Positions 27,001 through 39,000 of a stretch of 64,000 nt of DNA are shown one piece after another. The stretch is from Mesocentrotus franciscanus (taxonomy: Eukaryota; Echinodermata; Echinoidea; Camarodonta; Strongylocentrotidae). The stretch is taken from contig CP137674.1 in assembly GCA_037976565.1 (NCBI GenBank), positions 33,793,216-33,857,215 of the forward strand, read 5' to 3'. Under the pieces are notes generated by a model. That model searched no databases. It saw only the letters and a program-made list of their open reading frames with translations, and was not told the origin of the DNA. A program made the position numbers and the translations under genes. Numbering within the stretch: the first letter of the stretch is position 1; each line of letters starts with the position of its first letter.

Positions 27001-30000
27001 TTTGTCTAACGGACTCAAGCAAATTCTTAAGTCCTCTAATATAATCACAGGGAACAAGTAAACATATAGAGATCGAATACCTCGTTTACAACCACCTTAT
27101 CCTCTCGTTTACACGACACGGTGATGTCACCAGATTGGAGAAAGACATCAAACGGCACCGAACGATGGGTTTTACGATATGCCCTCTGTCTCTCTTCCTC
27201 GTGTATTTCCTTTTGGGTGATTGAGCATGAAATGAGCGAAGATAAAAAGTAAAACTAAAACTAAACAGAGACAAATTCGTAAGAAACTTACACGTAAAGG
27301 CAAAGCGAGCGAACAATAGGACAAAGTTACGTATTCAGCTTTTTAGATAAGAATAGTCATAACGAATTACTTACACATGTCTTTCGTATTGCAATTAGGT
27401 TTGTTTGTCATTACACTTCCGTCGTTGAGAGTTTGTTTCTTCTAAAAAGGTAGGTTTATATAGCACATTTTAACGGTATTAAGGAAATATCTCATTCTTC
27501 ATTTTCCCAGGTGTAAATAGCATAATAGCATTCGAATTATATGTTGAAATCAATGTAAGCAGGGGCAAGATGCAATTTTGATTTTTGTTTACCCTTTCAA
27601 AGCTCCACTTCAGCATGAAATTGTGTAAACAACCGGTGAATATTATTCATCTGCAGCTTTCAAAGGTGAGTGTGTGTTTTCAGTAAGCATAGGGATCGTT
27701 TTCCTTTCAAGCAAAGAATTAAGTCAAATGGACGCGATCTTTTGCTTACCGTTTCAATCCAAGGATTGTCAGCATGAACATGAAGTCGAATATCAATTTC
27801 CTGGCCTCGTCCAATGAATTCTGGTACGTATGGAGTGCAGACTACTTGTTGCCGATCTAACTGTTGTTTGAGAGGAATGAGGACCCACCATTCAGCACAT
27901 TGGTTTACGTAGAGCTCGAGAAAACCCCTGTGCACCCTGCAGTACGGCGGATCCTCTTTCGAAGTCCATGGCATTTTCCTAGTTACTTGTCGCAGACCTA
28001 TAAGAGATTGTTTCATTTCAGCAGGAAAAATAATGATGAATCATTCTTACTTATCAGTAAGTTGAGAAGAACGATGGCATCTTTTTTGTCCATGCTTAAC
28101 GCCATTCTACTCTTTTATAACCCAACAGTGTACAAGTTATTAAAAATGCATTTAGACATCTTCATATTAAGCTTCTCTATATGGATAATCCACAATGTAG
28201 ATTATCCACAAGATAGATTATTAGATTTTTAGGTGCAGGAAGCACAATGTTGGATCATACTTAGGCCTACTTACACAATGACTCATACAAAGTTGGGAAG
28301 AACAACGAGGTTTAACCCTTATTTTACGACTATACTATGAATACTGCCATTCTAGTCAACATGTTATTACTTATAGCAGTGGCTTGGTTATTAGAAAGAC
28401 ATTCAGGAATCTTAATATTGATCTACCTGTGTGCCGAATTGAGGCAATTTCTGGCTTTACTTTTTTGGAGTCAATATAGTTAATGGAGTGTGGTATGGTG
28501 ATCTTGACTGGCTGCTTGAAGGTGAGATCAGGAGGGTCAAATCGTATGCCGCAGCATGCCACCGATTCATTATCCCCTATGCTCATTCTCGGACGATTTA
28601 GTAGAACGGCTACCGTTATATTGTATAACTCAGGTTCCTGAAAGGTGCCTGCTGGAAAACAGATTGATATCCCTTGGTCTTCCAACTCCACCTGCTTAGG
28701 ATCTTTGCCGACTTCAACGTTGACTTCGTGGCGAGAAGAAGTTTTTCGCTCTGCATATAAGAAAACAAAAAATAGGGAAAACAAAGTGTTAAGCATTGTA
28801 ATAACAACACACAGGCCTACTATTATACAGCTCATCCAATCAATCTCATATTCTCCTTTATCTTTTAAAATCGCACCTTAACAATATATTTTGTATGTTG
28901 TTTGTTTCCTCCCAACTGTCAATTATATTTCCAAATGAATACATTTCTACCTCAAATTATGTTCATATTGATAACATTACATGTCCTTTATGAATCTCTT
29001 CAGTTACGCTAATTATTATTCTTTGTTCCATCTTCAGCCTTTACTTTTCCATTATACAGTTTTCAAACAAATACGTCAATAAGCTGTACATCAGATTATT
29101 ATACCTTTTTTCATAATTACCCCCGTCACCTGCCATCACAATTTTAGCACTGTGCTTGTACCATTTATAGTATATTTATGAGAAAATTATGTTATTATGT
29201 TAAGGATTACGTACATATATATTATTCTTCGTAAAGTATTTGTCTTTCGTTTCTACATAGGATACGGTTTTGTTAATGTTATTTGATTTGATTTGATTTG
29301 ATTTCTGCATTTTTTACAAATATAATAACTGAATAACAAAGAACATATAAGCGTAAGGTATAATACAATATATACAAACAATAATAATTTCTTGTCAAAA
29401 TGTTTCTTTTACATATGTACATATAATAACGAAACTTAATATTTCTATAACATATTATTATAAATTTAAAGTATTATCCAAACCATCTGTTGAAAAAGTG
29501 CAGGAGACCGCAATCATAAGTGATGCTTGACTAGGATGGCGGCCTCAAAAAAAAAAATCTTAAGGTAAAACTTAAAATTGAAAAAGTGTTTAAACGATCT
29601 TTGTGTATGGGTTTATGAGTGTATTGTGTGAGTGTATATTGTGTGTGTCTGTGTGTGCGTGTGTGTGGGGGTGTGTGTGCATGTGCACGCGAGCGTGCGT
29701 GTTTGCATGTGTGTGTAGCGAATAGTGGATGTGCACGTATATAGGTAGCTCTGTTTTATATGGTGGAGTGGAAACAAATGTAGCCTTTTCGATAAAGAAA
29801 CCAAGAGTACGAAATAGAATACGAAATTTGCAAAAACCATCACTCTACCATCACTCAAGTAAATTATTATTTTGAAAGTTTAATTACGTTTCTTGTTTTA
29901 TAATCGCTTTGATTGTAAATTATGGACTATTCAACACTATTTTGCGACGCATAATGGTTTAAACAAAATAAAGAACCCCGTTTTGAATGAATGAACTACT

Positions 30001-33000
30001 ATTATAATCACTTGATTTAAAGTTTGTGATTGACATAGAGGATGTCACTTAGGCTGAGGAAAAAACAAACAATCTTACACAAATCAAATGAATCTTGTAG
30101 TTGGTATACATCTTGAGGATTTCATTAACGGTATTTCAGATAGGTCTACATTTCGCTTCTTGTTTATCAAGTCATGCATGCATACGCCTTTGGAAATCGA
30201 CCTGAACATAATTATCCACACGCACCCAGTCTGATATCCATAGTTTGGTCACAGGGCACAGTTTGTGGGAGTTCATTCCACGTAATTATTGTCAGACATA
30301 CGATATACTTCTTCACTGTAAAACCGTATATAGATCTATTACCTCCGTGAAGATAATACATATTCTCTGCACAAGTAAATTCCCTGTACAACAGCTTTAA
30401 CAATTGCCATCTTCATCTAAATGTTTAAAATCATTTGTGACTTCGATGTCTTTTTCATCCATCATCTTTGATACAAGCGCGATTCTATACCAAAACATGA
30501 ACACTACCAGAGGCCAGTCCAATACAGTGATTGTTGTGCAAGGTAGATCGTGTATGCAAAACATGACTGTATTAAAGGGAGTGTGGCTTGGCAAATAGCC
30601 TACTCGTTAACGCCATCTACGTCTTCTTGTGGACAACTACACGTAAATGAATGGACTTTATAAACGGTAGTCAGCGGCTTAATCTCTTCATGGTCAGCGT
30701 TCGCGAAACAGACCGAAGTTCTCCTCAAGCTTCGGTTTCGCGTATGTTGCACGCACGTGATTGCTGCGGTCGCGTCGTCGTCGTATACCCGATTGGCCCC
30801 GATTGGCCCCGAGTCAGGCCACGGGAAAGACACGTAGTCTCGTCAGGCTACACTCCCTTATGCAATATAGTGTTGTTGTCATATATTTTTTTTGTCTTGG
30901 AAAAAATTATTATGTGGACAATTGTGAACAATTTGTATCTTCTGTTTGGAGAGGTAAAAAAGAGGATATGGTGATTGACGGTGATATAAAATTGTTTTCT
31001 TTCAACTCTATTCTCTATTGGCATAACGTTTAGTATACAAATAATGCACTGTTGCGAGTGTGTTGGGGCTGGGCCAGTGCACGAAGTTTAGTCAGTGCCC
31101 ATAGTGATAATGCGTATCCGGACACCTACCCCCTGGACAACCACCCCGGATCCCCTAGGATGACTACCCTCTAGGACAATTCCCCGGAAAACTACCCTAC
31201 AACAACTAACCCCGGACAACTACCCCCAGACAACTACCCCCTAGGATAGTTGTCCGGGGGTAGTCCGGGGGAAAGTTGACGTATGGGGTAGTTGTCTGGG
31301 GGTGTTGTCCGGGGGTAGTTGTCGGGGGATATAGTTGCCAGTGGGGTTGTCGTCCTAGAGGGTGCATGGTTGTCCTAGGTGTAGTTGTCTGAGGATACTT
31401 GTCCTAGAGGGTGGTTATCTAGGGGTGTTTATTTTGGGGTATTTGTCCAGGCCGGGTAGGTAGGTGTCCTACAACCGTGATAATGCACGCCCCCGCAGGG
31501 CAAGTGCGTTATCGATAATGCACTGACTAAACTGAGTGCACTGGAACTGCCCTAACGCACGAGCTTAACAGTGCATTATTTGTTTTATAAGACGGGTCGG
31601 CAATACATTCTTACAATATAGTCTAGAACTATAGTATAGATACATATTAGATCTTACTAGATCTAGGCCTAGAATATTCTAACGTTAGATCTAGATAAAT
31701 TAAGCTACTCTACAAAAGTAAAAGATTGAATTACGCCAAGGCGATATCGGTGGATATCGAGCACGCGTTATCAATTTTTGATGGGAGATGTTTTGCACGG
31801 TGGGAAAAGAAATGCACGCCCACGTGATGTCAATTGACTAATCGGATTGCTTAGATTCTAGGACCCATCTTATAACAGACAATAAGCAATAATGCAATCG
31901 ATCTACCATCGCGATACCGCTCTATCGTAAAACTGTACACTACATACAGCAACCTGACATCCGGGCCTATCATGCAGCAATTACGCGTAAGATGTCACAA
32001 ACATGGCGAGGTCTGACCGGCCACGGCAGTTATACAAGCGTTTCGCATAGCTCACAGTCCTGAAATAAGTTACTGCACGGAAAAGAGGGCGTTGAAAACG
32101 AATCACTGGAACGACTTTCAGCTCCAACTCCGTGTGATTTTCTCCGCTCCTTCTACGCTGAGCCTGAGTTGCACCGTAGGCCTAGTGACGGCGAGTTGAA
32201 CGCCAAGCGCTCGTGGATATTGCTCATGCAGCTACACTTTCATGTCTGTAACTGTCTACTTTCAAGAATAGATCTAGATCCAACTGAGATGAATGTACAT
32301 ATGTTTCACTGACTGATGAAGAATTGACATTTTGCCTACGGATAGCCTATTACTATACGCTGAACAGATGGAAGTTGCTGTTTCCGAATTTTACAAACAC
32401 TGCCCTTGTTCCAAACAAAGTTGTTTTTGTCTTCTGTTTGTTTTTTGGGATATTTTTACAGGAGTTTTTGTGTTCTACATGGCATGCTTCAAATCTGGTA
32501 AGTTGACTTATTTAGCATTCACACCATTTAGACCTAGTATGAAAGTCACAAACAGAGTCTATCCTATATGTCATATGATAACATGCATTGTCGTTCATCA
32601 GTTACACAATATATAAATCTCCAAATTAAGAATAATTTCCATCGTGCAATGATATTCAACCTCGCCCTGCGGTCTGGGGGAAATGTAACAGCACTCGAGG
32701 AAATTCTTAGTTTGTCGTTTCATAAATCATGTTATATTAAACTGCGGAGCATGCAATATCTACTTGTCACATGTCTTTATATTTCATGTGTTACATTGTA
32801 AATTCAATTTGAAATTTACTTGCTCTTACCGCGATAACTCCTTATTGTCTCCATCGACGGTAATCTGTAATAAAAAAATATGCATTTGTTAAGTCTCTTG
32901 CTGTCACACCCTACCACCACCTTTTCGTTCTATTTTTTCTTCTTGATTATTTTCTCCTGCTTAGCAGCGCAAGGAGTAAAGGCCCGCCATTCCTCCAGAG

Positions 33001-36000
33001 AAATAACTGCATTAATACAGGACATATTAAACGGCAAATCAATTTATATCGAGACAGATTCAAAAATACATGTAGTTCGCACGTTAGGAAAATGTCACTT
33101 TCAGTGTTGTGCGATTCTTTTTATAGATAAAAAGCTCAGCGATACAATACGGAAATGTTAGTGTTGTTCTAACCTTGATACTGCAAAACTTGGTATTCTA
33201 TGTTAGAGGGTATATGAAAACAATTATAAATTTTGCATAATGCATTTTTAACATATTTCGAAAAGAGTTTTATGACACATCTAACTTTACCTGTTTGACA
33301 GCAAGCTTTAGTCTGCCAGTACACGTCTGAGAAAAGTGTCTTGACTTAGACACTGAAATTGTCACACGGGTAAACTTAAGTTTGGATGTGTCATACAACT
33401 ATTAACATACAATTATCCAAACCATCCTGAAATCTTTAAAGCAATATCTCAAATAATTTTAGTCACACATGATACAAAATTGTAATAAACTGAAGAAAAA
33501 AAACTAACCTCGAAAATATCATCTGTCGGATCTCTTCGTCTCGAGCATACTGAATCGGAAGGTTGCCATTGTTGTCCCTCACATCAGGATTAGCGCCATT
33601 TTCCAAGAGGTAGAACACTAGCGCCCTCTTCGGTGATAACCTATTTTGGTAGAAGTCTGTGGATATCTGTTAGAAGCATTGATCAGTCAATGATTGCGAG
33701 GGAAAATTCTGAAGTTATATTGATCGAGGAACACAAAGAAAACAACTATTTACGTTAAAAACATTCGACTTGTCATTAATTTGCAGCAAAAAGTTGTGAA
33801 ACTATGAAAACAGAAAAATAGTTAAGTGGTATTATACAATATGGCATTCTGTATAATAAGTTTCAACACTGTGCTAAATTGCAGAGAGTTTATACGTTTC
33901 CCGCAATACTTTATGCTCCCTGACTCCTTTAGATGATGCCTTATGTTGCATTAGTACTCCTCCCTAAATAATTATGATTAACATGATTAATAACCGTGGT
34001 ACCTTTTTGAGTGTCTCTGTAAGTTCCACATCTCTATCCTCTCTGTAGCAGAGCTTGATGGCATAATGCAGGCACGTCTGACCATCGCGGGACTTGATGT
34101 TGATGTCTGACTCATGGGATATCAACGTCTCAATCACCGAGGTGTAGCCATGATGCATTGCGTGGTGAATAGCGGCAAAACCGTTCAGATCACGGTGATT
34201 GACGTTATTCTTTTTTAACATAGATAAAGGAAATATTTATTTCTTATATATTTAAATGTTGTAAAAAGAGGCCAGTTCCGACATGCGTGAATACACAATT
34301 GGACAATATTCATCATTATGAATAATTCACATATTTGGAATACTATTAAACTCATGTCCTTTGAAAGATCTGTCAGCATGAGAAAAGCTTGCAGCGTAGG
34401 TAACTTACTTCAACTACTTATACTATGAAAGTACTTTGCTAACTCTGCGTATGGTGGATCAATATTCAATTTCAGAATATGCAATTTACACCAAAAAAGG
34501 TTTCACTTATAATCGATAAAGTAAAATATGAGAATATGATTCATTGCTTCTGTCAGAACTTACATAAATGGAAATAATATAACATGTTTTGGAGTTTAAT
34601 ACTTCATATTTAAGTAATAAGCAGAATAGATTTTTACACACCTTCGAGCAAGTTGTCAAAGAATCCCGAGGTGTTTGTCCATCGATGTTCAAGGCATTCA
34701 TATTGCTCCCCTGTGACAGTAGGAATACATATACATCTAGGCAGCCGTTTTGGAAGGCATGGTGCAAGGCAGTACAGCCGTCTTTATCTACCTTATTCAC
34801 GTCAGCTCCTTGGCTGATGAGATATTTTGTAACCCCAAGATGACCATTTGCTGCAGCAGCGTGCAGTGCGTTCAAACCATTTATATCGCCAATATTTACA
34901 TCAGCTCCTGAGAGGTAAGATATTTGGCGACATTCAATTGACCATTCCTTGCGGCACCATTTAAGGCGGTCGGTCCATCATGGTTAGCGCTATTAACCAA
35001 AGCCCCTTCATTGACCAAACATTTTGTGACGTCAAGATGACCGTTCCATGCAGCAATGTAAGGCATCTGAACCATTGTTATCGCATTTAGTGACTTCAAC
35101 TCCTTGGCTGATTAGGTACTCCGTAAGATCGCAATTGCCATTCTCTGCTGTGCTGTGTAATGCGTTCGAACCATTCTTGGTGCAGGTATTCACATTAGCT
35201 CCTTGACTGACTAGATGTTTTGCGACATTGAGATGACCATTCCCCGCAGCACAATGTAGAGCAGTTTGCGCTTTAAGATCCCCTCGATTCACCTTTGCGC
35301 CATTATTGATAAGACATGATGTAACATCAAGATGGCCATTTCCTGAAGCAATGTGTAAAGCATCTGAGCCTTCCTTGTTGCCCTTATTCACCTCTGCTCC
35401 TTTGCCAATAAGATATTTAGTGATATGAAGATGCCCATTCTTTGCCGCGCTGTGTAGAGGAGTCCAGCCATCATTATCAGCACAATTTACTTCAACCCCT
35501 TTATCGATAAGATACTTTGTCATATGGAGATGACCGTTTTTACTCGCATTGTGTAGAACAGTCATGTTGTAATCATTTCTCACATTTATATCTCCTTCCT
35601 CCTTGATGAGATATTCCAGAATATTTACATGACCATTTTCTGCGGCACAATGCATGGCGGTTCGGCCTTCATAATTTCCCATGCTTATCACTGCTCCTTT
35701 ATTGATCAAACATTCTGTGACATCGATGTGACCATTTTGCGCAGCCCTATGTAATGGAGTCCAACCGTCGTTGTTTACCATATTTACCTTAGCTCCTTGA
35801 CTAATGAGATATTTGGTGACTTTCAAAAGACCCTTATCTGCAGCTTTATGTAAGGCGGTCCAACCATCTTTATTGCCCTTATTCACTTTTGTGCCTGTAC
35901 TAATTAGGTACGCGGTAACATCAAGATCGCCACTTAGCGCCGCTGTATGTAAGGGAATCCATCCATCGTTATCTCCCTTATTCACCAAAGCTCCTCGACT

Positions 36001-39000
36001 GATGAGATAATTTGCGACATGCAGATGTTACTCTTTGCTGCACTGTGTAAGGCACTCCAACCATCATAATTGGTTTTGTTCACCTCAGCTCCATGTTTGA
36101 TCAGACATTTGATTACATCAAGATGACCGTTCTGTGAAGCGATGTGTAAGGACGTCCAACCACTGTTGTCACCTCTATTCACCTCTGCTCCTTTACTGAT
36201 GAGGTATTCAATGGCATCAACGTGGCCATTCCATGCAGCACTTCGTAAAGCAGTGCGACCATTACTGTCACACGTATTAACGTTAGCATCTTGGCTGATT
36301 AGATATTTGATGATGTCAACGTGCCCATTAAAGCAGCAATGTGTAAAGCAGTTTTACCATCCTTGTCACCTTCATTTATCTTGGCCCCTTGATTAACTAA
36401 ATATGTAGTTACTTTTAGGTGATTATTTGCAGCAGCACCGTGTAACGTTGTCCATCCACTACTGTCGCCTTTATTAATATCGGCTGCGTGGCTAATCAGA
36501 AACTTGGTAACATCCAGATGACCATTCACCGAGGCAACGTGCAGTGGAGTGTCTCCATTCTTGTCTCCTGGATTAGCATCGCTTCCATGACTGATTAGAA
36601 ACTTCATTGCTTCTACGTGACCCTTTTCTGCAGCGCTGTGTAAGGCACTCCTATCCTTGTCATTATGCTTGCTGATGTTGGCTTTCTGACCTACTAGATA
36701 TTTGGTGTTAGCAACATGACCATTTCCCGCTGCGTAGTGTAAAGCAGTATTTCCATTGACGTCACCCTTATTTATGTCAGCGCCACGGCTCAGCAGAAAT
36801 TGTATAACCTCAGAATGGTTATTCTCTGCAGCAACATGTAACGGGGTCCAGCCATTACTATCACTTTTATTCACATCAGCTCCACTGTCTACCAGATGTT
36901 TGATTATATCAATGTGACCCTTCCAAGTAGCACTGCGTAAGGCTGTCCTACCACCATTATTGGTCTTGTGTACATCAGCTCCATGATCGATCAGATATCT
37001 GACGACATCAAGATGGTTCTGCCATGCAGCACCATGTAAAGCGGTCCGCCCATCGTTGTTTCCCTTGTTCACGTCAGCTCTACAACTGATTAACAGTTTG
37101 ATTACTTGAAGATGGCCATTCCATGCTGCACTGCGTAAAGGAGTCCTCCCTTCGTTATTTCCCTTATCCACGTCGGCCCCAATTCCTAGCAGGTACTCGG
37201 TGACCAAACAGTGCCCATTCTGTGAAGAAACATTTAAGGGAGTCCATCCACTGTTGTCCGATTTATTTACATCTGCTCCTTGACTAATTAGAAATGCTGA
37301 TACATCTTTATGTCCATTCTCAGCTGCACAATTTAAGGAGTCCTGCCATCGTTACTACAGCTATCCACATGAGCTCCTTGGCTAGTCAGATATTTGCAAA
37401 CATCAAGACGACCATTATGTGCAGCTGTGTGCAGTGCAGTCCAACCTTTATCGTCTCTCATATCTACCTCAGCTCCTTGACTAATTAGAAATGCTGATAC
37501 ATCTTTATGTCCATTCTTAGCTGCACAATTTAAGGAGTCCTGCCATCGTTACTACAGCTATCCACATGAGCTCCTTGGCTAGTCAGATATTTGATGACAT
37601 CAAGATGGCCATCTTTTGCAGCAATGTGTGTAGCAGTCAGGCCATCGTTATCACGTTTGGACTTGTCGGCTCCATTACGAAGTAAGCATTTTGTGATTTC
37701 AAGATGACCCCGTCTTGCAGCTAAATGTAAGGCAATGGAACTGTCCTTATTGGCGGCGTTAACCTCAGCTCCTGCACTGATCAAAACTCTGGTGACTGCA
37801 AGATGTCCATTTTCTACAGCATTGTGAAGTGGGGTCTGGCCATCATTATTGACCTTGTTCAGCTTTGCTCCGTTGGTGATGAGGTGTTTGGTGACATCAA
37901 GGTGACCATTACCTGATGCACAATGTAAGGCAGTCAGGCTATGCTTATTGGCAATATTTACATCAGCTCCATGACTTAAGAGACATGTTATGACCTCGAA
38001 AACACCCCTGTCGGCAGCGGTATGTAGGGGTCTGACCTTCATTATTACCCTCATTTACCTCAGCTCCTTGACTGATAAGATATCTCGCTATGTCAAGATG
38101 ACCATTCTGTGTAGCAATATGTAACGCATTTTCACCCTCGTTATCGCTCTTATTCAAATTAGCCCCACGGTCGATAAGGGCTTGGGTGAGCACAAGATGG
38201 TCATTCAACGTGGACAAGTGTAATGCAGTGGTACCATTGTTGTTAACCTCGTTCACATCAGCTCCCTGATTGATTAGATATTCGGCAACGTGTAGATGAT
38301 TTCTCTGCAATGCAATTGTTAGTGGTGTCCAACCATCACCATCGCTCCTATTTATATCAGCTCCTTGAATGATCAGATATTTTGCTACCTCCAGGTGGCC
38401 ATGCCATGCAGCACTTCTTAAGGCGGTCCTTCCGTCGCTGTTGACTTTAGTTACGTCGGCTCCTTGACCAACCAGAAATTTGACGACATCAAATGACCAT
38501 TCCAAGCAGCAGCGTGTAATGCGGTTCTGTCGTCATTGTTTCCCTTATTTACATCGGCACCATGAGTGATGAGACATTTGATGACTTGAAGATGACCATT
38601 CCAAGCAGCACTTCGTAAGGCAGTCCTGCCAACATTGTTTCCTTTGTTAACGTCAGCTCCATGTGTGATTAGATATTTGACGACATCGAAATGACCATTT
38701 TGTGAAGACAGATTTAGGGCAGCCCATCCATCTTCATCTTTCATGTCAACTTTCCCTCCTTCCTTTATTAAGAGCTCGGTGACAGGTAGTTGCCCATTCA
38801 ATGCTGCCATGTGCAAGGCTGTCCTTTTCTCTTTGTTGCACTTATTGACAATAGCTCCATTATTGGTAAGAGATTTGGCAACATCAAGATGACCCTTCTC
38901 GGCTGCAATGTGTAAAGCAGTGAAGCCGTTGTCTAGGCCCTTTTGTGCATCGGCTCCTTGAGAAATTAAATAGTCTACAAGACTGGCATGTCCATTTTCT

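Noticed and set aside
28751..28835. In-frame ATG upstream of the ZU5 exon giving a hydrophobic, signal-anchor-like N-terminus
   Set aside because: The hydrophobic residues come from the T-rich tract before a good splice acceptor, and the exon phase fits the upstream exon. It is most likely intron.
30600..30833. 77-codon open frames on both strands in a GC-richer patch
   Set aside because: They fall inside the possible MITE at 30575-30859; open frames on both strands reflect composition.
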